DNA of 64,000 nucleotides from Acidobacteriota bacterium (lineage in GTDB: Bacteria; Acidobacteriota; Vicinamibacteria; Vicinamibacterales; UBA823). Made by a program: the position numbers and the translations under genes. The stretch lies in NCBI GenBank assembly GCA_002730735.1, contig PCAU01000010.1, positions 62,001-126,000 on the forward strand, read 5' to 3'. A model generated the notes under the pieces. The model did not search any database. It had not been told where the DNA came from and saw nothing but the letters and a program-made list of their open reading frames with translations. Positions 25,705 through 33,776 of this stretch are shown here, one piece after another (position 1 is the first letter of the stretch; the number at the start of each line of letters is the position of its first letter).

Positions 25705-28700
25705 CTATCGCCGTCGCTCCGCTACGGCCAACGCTTCGTAATACGCCTCTACCAACGCACGATAAGTCTCAGGAACCGATTCATCAGCACCACTACTCAA
25801 GCGTCCCCGGAGTTCCTCAACCGACAGCAGTCCCGACTGGCTTGCCTCAAACCGTTCGAGAGCTTCAGCCACCTCCTGCCTAAGCTCATCCCACCGCGTG
25901 AAATCCTGTTTAAAGGCCTCGGTACCGGGTGCGGACCTGGTGTACTGGCCGCTCAGACCATTAACCCGACCGGCCAATGAAGGGTTTTCACGTCGAAGCT
26001 CACCAAGGAGGTCCTCCGCACGTCTTAATTCACGGTCGTATGCTTCACCCAGTCGCGCTAAGCCCCCAGACTCGTCTTCGAGGTTCGGTTCTACATTGGT
26101 TGCTGAAGGCGCAAGTTCACCTGCCTCACCCAATCTCTCCAGAGCTTCAATTTGACGTTCGAGATCCCCTAAACGTTCCCGTAATGCTCGCGTCCGGTCC
26201 AGTTCCTCCGAAAGCCGCCGGGCTTCATCGCTGAGACCTCCAGGCACTAACTCAAGCCGTTCAGCCACCTGCGTCAGCGTATCCCTGAGGACACCCTCCG
26301 ACTCAGTCAGACTACGACGTTCGTCCTCTGAAATTCCGTCTGACGTTCCAAAAGCACGTCGTAAGGTGTCAGCAGATTCACGGAGGCGAGGAGCCAGACG
26401 TTCTTCTTCGACCATGCCAGCCACCTCTTCTAGCGTCCCTCGACCCTCTGGATCATTGTCGAGCCTACGGGCAAGTACGCCGGTGGCCTCATGAAGAAGG
26501 TCGACCCGGTCGGCCATCTGAGCCTGCTCCTCAGCGAGGCGTGTTCCCGTGTCGCGACTCGCCTGACCAACTTCGAGCTGGTCCACTTCGCGAGCGATAA
26601 CCGTTTGGGCGTCAGCAAGGTCCCTCGCTTCTGACTGTAGTTCAGCTACAGCCCTTTGGCGCTCTTCCGGATTGAGATACCGCAACTCCTGTTCAAGCGC
26701 ACTGAGTCGACCTAGGGCCTGTCGACCACGCTCACTTGCACCGCTGAGATCCCCACGTCGAAGGTCGCCAGCTGCAGCGCGCATCGCTTCAGAGACTTCT
26801 CGCATCCGCTCCCCATCCAGTTGGGTTGTCGGTCGTGCCGCCTGGCTAGAAGCCTGACCACCGGAAGTTTGTTGGGTCGCTTCACCTAACTGGTCAAGCA
26901 TCCGAGTTAGCCGCTCAGCTTCGTCCCTCAGCTCGGTTTGTTCTCTGGTCAGTCGCTCGAGCTGCTCTTGAAATTCTCGAGGGTCCACTTCAGGACCTTG
27001 ACGTTCAAGAGCCTGCTTCCGGCGATTGAGATCCGATTGCCGGCCGGCCAATTCCCTCACCTCATCAAGCGCTTCACTTTCAGGGCTGTCTGGCTGGCCA
27101 GCCGATGAGCGCGTTTCGTAGTTCGTCTGTTGCTGACGACGCAACTCCTGGTCAAACAACGCTGAGAGGTCTTGACCTGGTCTTCCCGAGCCACCACCTA
27201 CCGCCGCCTGCCGCCGGGAAACTTCCCGTTGCCGAATTTCGGCCTGAGCACGCAGCAGATGGTTTAGTGCCGCCATCTCGTGGGGAATAGCCTCGTTAGT
27301 CTCAATATTGTCCAATGCCGTCTTCGCGAAACCCATGGCGCGAACTGCAAGATCCAACGGTGCTCCATCACGCGTTCCACTTGATGCCACTTCACCCTGC
27401 CGTCGTCCTGGGCCAAACTCCTCAAGAGCTTGTTCCGTGCGCACCTTGAGTTCATCCTGAGCACGGGCCACCGTACGGACCTCGTTCTCGACCCTAGAAT
27501 CCTCAACCTGTCTATCGAGTTTCCACGTAGCCACTACGATCGCACGTTGAGCAGCCGTCAAATCAGCAAGACCTGTACCACCATCACCCCCTTGTGACTG
27601 GCTCTGCGCTTCAACAAATTCCTGTTCAAATGGCGTAACGTCAAGAAAGTAGATGTCACTACGCGCTTCGGTGGATGCCTTCGCTCGATTCACATCCAGT
27701 GCGCGCGCGTAATAGGTAACAAAGTCACCAGGCACAACATCAAGATCCTCAATGTATAACGTATAGATTCCAATCCTTGTCGTCAGATCAGTCGACCCTA
27801 GAAGTGGCACAGCCTGGTCTTCATCGCCCCTAACTGCATAGACGATCTCAAAGCGTTCGAGACCATAATCATCATCGGCACGGGCTTCGATGGTCACCTC
27901 CTCCAGTGGCGTAACCGAGCGGTCCCCATCTGGTCTGAGAATCCTGACGACGGGAGGAAGATCAGCGATCGCGCGAATAAAGTACTGGCCCTCGCTCAAA
28001 TTACTGAGACCCTGATTGTCGGAAAGGGTCACCCGATAAGCATCATCCGCCGAAACCTCGAAGCTCCCAGTCAACGTCGTGTCGTCCCGGAGCGCCAACG
28101 GGATGAGAGACCCGTCCGAAAGCACCATTGCACCATCCTCAATCGGCTTGTCCGCGTAGACAGTGAGCGTTACCGCCGTACCAACTGGTGCATACACATC
28201 TCCGCTGTCGATCTCTATACGCCGCTCGAGCCGAGTAAATAGTGGATAGTCGTATTCGACGTCAATCCGATCAATATGGGGCACCATGAGTGCCGTCACG
28301 TTGTACTCATCCGACCATGCACTAGCTGCACTCACCCGATAACGAAAACTCTCTCTGACCGAGGTAAACTCGAACTGGAAACTTCCGTCGTCCGGCCGCA
28401 TCTCAATGTCTTGCCATTCGTCACCTGACTCAACTTGTAACACCGGATGAATTAGGCGAGATGTAATCGTGACCCCTTCCACCTGCGCGCGCACCTCCAG
28501 CGATCCACCCGCCATCACACGGGCATCACCTGGCGAGACGTTGATTCGGACAGTCTCAGGAAACGCATACAGACTTGCCGCATCAACAGCTCGTTGAGCT
28601 GGTGTCAGTGCCAAGCTGAGCGCGGTCACGAGGACGATACCGCCGGCCACGCAAAGGCCGATTGCACGTCTGATCTGCGTGCTCGAGACCACGCGGTCAA

Positions 28701-29100
28701 GTTGCACAGTCTGAACCTGATTCGAGGCATCAGTAATCACCATCGACTGAACCGCAGATCTCACGGTACGACTACCGAGTTCAACTGCACTTGCTAGCCG
28801 GTCCTCAAATTCCGGCACTTGCTCTTCAATAAATCTGGCCACTTGTCGTGGGGACGGAGTTTTGCGAAGCGGCCACCATATTAAAAGGGTTTGACCGATC
28901 GCTACGACTGCCGCCGTCAGTGCTAATGCAATAAGCGATATGCCCGTCGGCAGCCAGAAGTGATCCACCATGACTGCAACTAGCACGATCACGCCGACAC
29001 TACCAAAGACCCTAGCGCTACCACGCAACACGGCAAGCGTGACCCAGCGTCGTCTGACCTTGGCAAAGAACGTCCAGAGTGGCTCGTCTTGACTCTGCAT
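25705..29100 (-). CDS. Large membrane protein with long coiled coils, DUF4175-like
   Basis: A 1131-residue protein. Two to three membrane segments occupy the first 180 residues, with another near 150-170. Beta-rich Ig-like regions fill residues about 190-500 (for example PPVVRILRPDGDRSV). The remaining half (about 530-1120) is rich in Glu, Gln, Arg, Ala and Leu, with long helical coiled-coil stretches broken by Gly/Ser linkers. The N-terminus (ARFIEEQVPEFEDRLASAVEL) resembles DUF4175-type proteins encoded beside BatA and MoxR. It lies between two VWA membrane proteins with 5- and 18-base gaps. No enzymatic motif is seen; a structural or scaffolding role is inferred. Confidence 0.65.
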   Translation of the reverse strand: MQSQDEPLWTFFAKVRRRWVTLAVLRGSARVFGSVGVIVLVAVMVDHFWLPTGISLIALALTAAVVAIGQTLLIWWPLRKTPSPRQVARFIEEQVPEFEDRLASAVELGSRTVRSAVQSMVITDASNQVQTVQLDRVVSSTQIRRAIGLCVAGGIVLVTALSLALTPAQRAVDAASLYAFPETVRINVSPGDARVMAGGSLEVRAQVEGVTITSRLIHPVLQVESGDEWQDIEMRPDDGSFQFEFTSVRESFRYRVSAASAWSDEYNVTALMVPHIDRIDVEYDYPLFTRLERRIEIDSGDVYAPVGTAVTLTVYADKPIEDGAMVLSDGSLIPLALRDDTTLTGSFEVSADDAYRVTLSDNQGLSNLSEGQYFIRAIADLPPVVRILRPDGDRSVTPLEEVTIEARADDDYGLERFEIVYAVRGDEDQAVPLLGSTDLTTRIGIYTLYIEDLDVVPGDFVTYYARALDVNRAKASTEARSDIYFLDVTPFEQEFVEAQSQSQGGDGGTGLADLTAAQRAIVVATWKLDRQVEDSRVENEVRTVARAQDELKVRTEQALEEFGPGRRQGEVASSGTRDGAPLDLAVRAMGFAKTALDNIETNEAIPHEMAALNHLLRAQAEIRQREVSRRQAAVGGGSGRPGQDLSALFDQELRRQQQTNYETRSSAGQPDSPESEALDEVRELAGRQSDLNRRKQALERQGPEVDPREFQEQLERLTREQTELRDEAERLTRMLDQLGEATQQTSGGQASSQAARPTTQLDGERMREVSEAMRAAAGDLRRGDLSGASERGRQALGRLSALEQELRYLNPEERQRAVAELQSEARDLADAQTVIAREVDQLEVGQASRDTGTRLAEEQAQMADRVDLLHEATGVLARRLDNDPEGRGTLEEVAGMVEEERLAPRLRESADTLRRAFGTSDGISEDERRSLTESEGVLRDTLTQVAERLELVPGGLSDEARRLSEELDRTRALRERLGDLERQIEALERLGEAGELAPSATNVEPNLEDESGGLARLGEAYDRELRRAEDLLGELRRENPSLAGRVNGLSGQYTRSAPGTEAFKQDFTRWDELRQEVAEALERFEASQSGLLSVEELRGRLSSGADESVPETYRALVEAYYEALAVAERRR

Positions 29101-29105
29101 GCCCC

Positions 29106-30980
29106 CTATCCCGTCCGGCGACCTAGAAGACTCTCAGCAGCGAGTGCCAATATCATCAGGCCGAGTGCGTAACGCCAGTATCCGCCGTCTCGTTCCCGTT
29201 CATCCATTGCGTGGTCAGTTGTTGAATTGATCGTAATGCCTACCTTTGCTACCTCGGCCTTGAATTCGGCAACTGACATGCTCGTCATATCAGATTCTTC
29301 CCGATCGACGTTGATTGCCACCCGTTGCGAGTCGGCTAACTCAATAAATCCTGGACGGCGAACACTCTCCCGTGGACCGTCGCCAACGACCAACTCACGC
29401 GGTTCATTCCTATCGCCACTGAGGTGCCTTAGTGTCTCGTGCACGAACGGTACGAACATCGGATGACGCGGAAAATCGTTCCACGCACTTTCGAAGTCCG
29501 AACCGAATACAAGTAGTCGTCCAAGATCGAGGTCATGTTCCATTAGCGCGGCCGTCCCATCACTGAAGTGCGCAAGCACGCTACCGTCTGTGCTTGAATC
29601 CAGTCTCCGAGTCCGCACATACCTAGCCTGAGCCAGGTTTCCCAGTTTCTGTCCAAACGCCTGAAAGATCGGGTGCCTTCCATCAGCCGGTACAAATCTT
29701 CGGTCCACCGAACCTGTGTCATCATTTTCCGGTACGGAAGGGCCCACGCCGCCAAATCCCGAAAGCATGAGCGGTTCTATATCGGGACCGGCAACAATGA
29801 GTACTCCGCCTCCCGCGCGCGTAAATCTCTCCAATCCAGAAAGTCCCCGACGGTCCAGTCCACGAGTAGTCAACAGCAGGACCACGGCTGGCGGAACGTC
29901 TGCCTCTGACAAACTCGACGAAAGCATCGCTGCCGCGGTCTGCGCAATCTCAAATCTTTTCGCAACATCTCCAACCCGAAGGGCCTGGTCTAGATAGAAC
30001 GCCTCAACCGATGAGTCTCCACCCTCTGTGACCAAAAGAATCCCAAGTGGCCTCGGCGGCGAAAGCATTAAGTAACGAGCATCGTCCGCTTCGTAGCCGG
30101 TAGCATCATTTATGATGACGCTAGCCTCACCACGTTGCGGCAGGACAACAGGGAAAACAACCTCGGTGCTACCTCTCATAGGTACCGTCACCACCGCCTG
30201 GTCCACCTCGGCCCCATCGACAAGTAATCTGGCAGTTACCACTTGGCCCACCAGACCACCGTTGAGCAAGGTAGCCCTCGTGTTAGAAGGGCCGGCCTGA
30301 ATCTCAGTCACAGCCAAATTGCCCATTGGGGGCTGAATGGTTACAACGTCGAGTGGAATCCGATCGGGTAATACGCCATGATCACCAGACACCCAGCCGC
30401 TCCGTTGAAGATCTGTGACAATGACAATCTTTCCGGTCTTGTCTCCAATGACCTGGGCTGCCCTATCGAGCGCAAGTCGATATCGAGTGGCGCCCCATCC
30501 GGTCGAAAGCTGAGCGATGGCTGCAAGCGCCTTCTGACGGTCAAGCGACGGTTCAGACACTAGAACCGCACCTTCATCAAAAGCCACAACTGCTACTTCC
30601 CTGGAAAAATTTTCCGCAAGTACGGCGTTAACCGCTAATTCGCGCGCACGATCAAACCGGCCTTGACCGGACATGCTGAACGATCGATCGACCGCCACAA
30701 CGGTCAGGCCCCCAGTAAGGCCGACCAACGTACTAGCGAGATAGGGCCGCGCAAACGCCACAGCCAGCAAAACTAGAGCCGTCACCCGCAGAGCCAACAA
30801 GATCCACTCACGCAACATCCGTCGATTTGTTTGTTCAACCTGTGTCTTTTTAATCAGAAAGACTGCAGAAAATTCTCGGCGCGCTGCTGGAGTTCGCTTC
30901 AACAGGTGCAGTAGGACCGGAATGGCGGCCGCGGCCAGCCCAAGAAGAAACGCCGGAACAAGAAACGATACACCGAACAT
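29106..30980 (-). CDS. BatA-like membrane protein with VWA domain
   Basis: A 624-residue protein opening with the aerotolerance-regulator (BatA) N-terminal domain: FLLGLAAAAIPVLLHLL, then an RREFSAVFLI stretch and a second membrane helix (ILLALRVTALVLLAVAFARP). A VWA domain follows with MIDAS-type DRSFSM near 102. A Rossmann-like region GGGVLIVAGPDIEPL near 395 resembles the amidotransferase-like fold seen in related proteins. It ends with a membrane helix and basic tail (ALAAESLLGRRTG). It follows the DUF58 gene by 23 bases. The family works with MoxR ATPases in envelope stress or complex assembly. Confidence 0.8.
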   Translation of the reverse strand: MFGVSFLVPAFLLGLAAAAIPVLLHLLKRTPAARREFSAVFLIKKTQVEQTNRRMLREWILLALRVTALVLLAVAFARPYLASTLVGLTGGLTVVAVDRSFSMSGQGRFDRARELAVNAVLAENFSREVAVVAFDEGAVLVSEPSLDRQKALAAIAQLSTGWGATRYRLALDRAAQVIGDKTGKIVIVTDLQRSGWVSGDHGVLPDRIPLDVVTIQPPMGNLAVTEIQAGPSNTRATLLNGGLVGQVVTARLLVDGAEVDQAVVTVPMRGSTEVVFPVVLPQRGEASVIINDATGYEADDARYLMLSPPRPLGILLVTEGGDSSVEAFYLDQALRVGDVAKRFEIAQTAAAMLSSSLSEADVPPAVVLLLTTRGLDRRGLSGLERFTRAGGGVLIVAGPDIEPLMLSGFGGVGPSVPENDDTGSVDRRFVPADGRHPIFQAFGQKLGNLAQARYVRTRRLDSSTDGSVLAHFSDGTAALMEHDLDLGRLLVFGSDFESAWNDFPRHPMFVPFVHETLRHLSGDRNEPRELVVGDGPRESVRRPGFIELADSQRVAINVDREESDMTSMSVAEFKAEVAKVGITINSTTDHAMDERERDGGYWRYALGLMILALAAESLLGRRTG

Positions 30981-31003
30981 TTAGTTTCACTGATGGCCGT
31001 CTT

Positions 31004-31912
31004 CTACTGACGGCGGCTGCGTGTCGACAAATAACTCATGAGTGCGAAATCCAGTGACTTGGATGTATCCACAAGTTGGTAATCAATCCCGACCAGACCA
31101 AGTTCGCGCTTGTAATGAGACACAAGTGATTCAATCTCACCTAAATAGTGGTCACGTACTTCGAGCGGAGCTGCCATCACCTCGTCTGACGTCTCCATAT
31201 CGCGAAAACGCGTTAGCCGATCGTATGGAAACGTAAGCTCATCATGATCCAAGAGATGAAAAACAACGATGTCTGTACCACGGAAACGAAGATGCTTTAG
31301 ACCTTGAATTGTCTTTACTGGATCGTCAAGCAGGTCAGAAAGCAAAACAACAACTCCACGTTTAACTAATGAGTCAGCCAATTGGTGAAGTGGCTTCGCC
31401 ACGTTAGAGCGAGTACCCAGAGATAACTGGTTTAGCGCTAGCAGCACTGACCTTAGATGCCCAGGACGAGCGCTCGGTGGTAGGTGGGTAACGATATTGT
31501 CGTCGAACGCAATAAATCCTACCGCATCACGTTGACGATTCATCAAGTAGGCAAGCGATGCTGTTAAATACGAACCGTACGCTAATTTAGTAACATCTCG
31601 GGATCCGTAACCCATCGAGCCGCTGACGTCGAGTAGAAGGTGACACTCTACGTTGGTTTCCTCGTCGAATTTCTTAACGTAGTAACGATCGCTTCGGGCA
31701 TAAACCTTCCAGTCAATCGTCGATAGATCGTCACCTGGAAGGTACTGTCGGTATTCTGCAAATTCAACGCTGAAACCTTTAAATGGACTTCTGTGTAACC
31801 CTGACAAGAATCCTTCGACGACGGTCCGTGCCCGCAATTCCATGGAGCCAATACGAGCAACGACGGCTGGATCAAGAAAGCGAACTTCACCTCCCGTCGC
31901 CTTCATCGCCAT
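31004..31912 (-). CDS. DUF58 domain protein, VWA-like
   Basis: A protein of 302 residues from the ATG at 31912, one base after the MoxR stop. The DUF58 signature is clear: RQYLPGDDLSTIDWKVYARSDRYYVKKFDEE, followed by VWA-type LLLDVSGSMGYGS with an intact MIDAS. VVLLSDLLDD near 195 is the second metal-site strand. DUF58 proteins are usually encoded directly downstream of MoxR and are thought to work with it. It is soluble by inspection. Confidence 0.88.
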   Translation of the reverse strand: MAMKATGGEVRFLDPAVVARIGSMELRARTVVEGFLSGLHRSPFKGFSVEFAEYRQYLPGDDLSTIDWKVYARSDRYYVKKFDEETNVECHLLLDVSGSMGYGSRDVTKLAYGSYLTASLAYLMNRQRDAVGFIAFDDNIVTHLPPSARPGHLRSVLLALNQLSLGTRSNVAKPLHQLADSLVKRGVVVLLSDLLDDPVKTIQGLKHLRFRGTDIVVFHLLDHDELTFPYDRLTRFRDMETSDEVMAAPLEVRDHYLGEIESLVSHYKRELGLVGIDYQLVDTSKSLDFALMSYLSTRSRRQ

Positions 31913-31913
31913 G

Positions 31914-32924
31914 TTACATCTCACTCCGGGGCGGCGGAACCGCCTCAAGAAGTTGAGTCACCAACTTATCAGAATCGACCTCCTCAGACTCAGCGTAGAA
32001 GTTCGTGATTATCCGATGGCGAAGGATCGGCGGTGCTAACGCCGCAACATCACCAACGGAAACATGGAACCGCCCGTGCATAAGTGCACGAGCCTTTCCT
32101 CCGAGAATCAACGCCTGCGAGGCACGTAAGCCGGCCCCCCATTTCACCCACTGCTGAATAAAGTCAAGGTTCGCACGTCGGCCTGGGCGGGAGGCATCCA
32201 CTAAACGGACTGCATAGCGTGCTACCTCTTCAGAGACATACACTTGTCGAATTAATTTCTGAAAATCGGTAATGTCAGAGCCGCGCAAAACACACGAGGC
32301 CGGCTCTCGGCTGGCTCCAGTCGTTTCCGTAACAACACGTACCTCTTGGTCCTCCGAAAGATAGGTCATTACGATGTTAAACATAAACCGATCAAGTTGC
32401 GCTTCAGGTAACGGATATGTACCTTCCAACTCAATCGGGTTTTGGGTGGCTAAAACAAAGAAGGGTTGGTCGAGTTGATAGGTCCGACCCGCTGCCGTAA
32501 CATGGTATTCTTGCATCGCCTCAAGCAGGGCCGCCTGCGTTTTTGGTGGCGTTCGATTAATTTCGTCGGCCAGAATGATTTGTGAAAATATCGGTCCTTT
32601 AACGAAACGCAGCGCCCGATGCCCGCTTTCCTCGTCAAGAATCTCGGTTCCAGTAATGTCGGCTGGCATCAAGTCAGGTGTGAACTGGATCCTTCCAAAG
32701 GTCAAATCCAAGATATCTGCCAAAGTCTTAATCATTAAGGTTTTCGCTAGTCCCGGAACGCCAGTGATCAGACAGTGTCCACCCGTAAAGAGTGCAATTA
32801 ACACCTGATCGATGCACTCGTCTTGACCAACAATCACCTTCCGTAGTTCAGCGAGGATCTGCTTGCGGCCATGCCTAACGCGCTCTGCCAATTCGGTTGC
32901 AGTGGTCTCCGATATTGTTTCCAT
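31914..32924 (-). CDS. MoxR-family AAA+ ATPase
   Basis: A 336-residue MoxR ATPase. Walker A GVPGLAKT near residue 58, the pore-loop-like RIQFTPDLMPADITGTEI, Walker B IILADEINRTPPKTQ near 118 and sensor 1 FVLATQNPIELEGTYPLPEA near 157 are all intact. The C-terminal lid follows from about 235. Such ATPases remodel or assemble protein complexes, usually with VWA-domain partners, and three VWA-type proteins are encoded just downstream. The start lies 22 bases after the DUF4159 stop. Confidence 0.93.
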   Translation of the reverse strand: METISETTATELAERVRHGRKQILAELRKVIVGQDECIDQVLIALFTGGHCLITGVPGLAKTLMIKTLADILDLTFGRIQFTPDLMPADITGTEILDEESGHRALRFVKGPIFSQIILADEINRTPPKTQAALLEAMQEYHVTAAGRTYQLDQPFFVLATQNPIELEGTYPLPEAQLDRFMFNIVMTYLSEDQEVRVVTETTGASREPASCVLRGSDITDFQKLIRQVYVSEEVARYAVRLVDASRPGRRANLDFIQQWVKWGAGLRASQALILGGKARALMHGRFHVSVGDVAALAPPILRHRIITNFYAESEEVDSDKLVTQLLEAVPPPRSEM

Positions 32925-32946
32925 GCGCCGTTTGTCACTCCCGCTA

Positions 32947-33774
32947 TCAATGGGTCAATACGTAGATGATCTCATTGATCATCATTCGATACGACTGTCC
33001 CGTGTACTTGATGTAACCTGGATACTCTTCAGCGTTCGACCACTCCCAGCCGTCCCCCATATCAGTATTCCAGTTGATGAGAACCATTGGGCGGCCCTCA
33101 TCATCTAGCACAGCACGTAGCCGTGGCACAAAGCCGCCCTTTTCCCACGTTCGGCCACTAAAAAAAGCACCTAACCCTGGAATCTGAGGATAGGAATCAA
33201 TCTTGTAGAAACAGCTAAAAATCGGATGATCTGACTCAAGATCGACAATGTCATACTCAGGTAGCACCTTTGAAATCTGTGCGACAAAGTGGTCCCATTC
33301 AATCGGCCCATGGAAATCATCGAACGTGATGGTTCCACCACGCAATAAAAACTCGCGCAACCTCGTAACCTCATCCGCTCCCAATTGGAGATTGCCAGGC
33401 TCCACAAAATAGAGCCACGGATATTCCCAGATCCGTTCTTCGTCCAGTGTTACAACGATCGGATCATTCACCTTGATAGAAGTGAGCCGTGAAAGGCGAC
33501 GAGAGAGGTTTTGCTCGGCTGCCGGCGCGTCGATAGCCCACGGCTCGTTCCAATACTGACGAAACCTAGCCTCGTTCATTGTTATTGAGGTATATCGAAC
33601 GCGTACAAACGTCCACTCCAAACCGACGAATCGGTTACCCGAAACTATTGAAATTTGTTCGTGTACACGCGCAACGAGCGGCTGTGCGATGACCGCGAGA
33701 GCCACCAGCACTCCCACCGCGAAAACTGTCCGCACTGCGTAACTCTGCATCTCCGCACTACGTGCTCGCTTCAT
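32947..33774 (-). CDS. DUF4159 domain protein
   Basis: A 275-residue protein with one N-terminal membrane helix (residues 15-33), the rest probably periplasmic. EWTFVRVRYTSI opens the DUF4159 domain. LRLREFLLRGGTITFDDFHG-type sequence near 130, DHPIFSCFYKID near 180, and a terminal INWNTDMGDGWEWSNAEEYPG near 235 are further landmarks. DUF4159 resembles a glutamine-amidotransferase-like Rossmann fold. It begins two bases from the TPR gene stop and precedes moxR, so it belongs to the cluster. Function unknown. Confidence 0.75.
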   Translation of the reverse strand: MKRARSAEMQSYAVRTVFAVGVLVALAVIAQPLVARVHEQISIVSGNRFVGLEWTFVRVRYTSITMNEARFRQYWNEPWAIDAPAAEQNLSRRLSRLTSIKVNDPIVVTLDEERIWEYPWLYFVEPGNLQLGADEVTRLREFLLRGGTITFDDFHGPIEWDHFVAQISKVLPEYDIVDLESDHPIFSCFYKIDSYPQIPGLGAFFSGRTWEKGGFVPRLRAVLDDEGRPMVLINWNTDMGDGWEWSNAEEYPGYIKYTGQSYRMMINEIIYVLTH

Positions 33775-33776
33775 AC

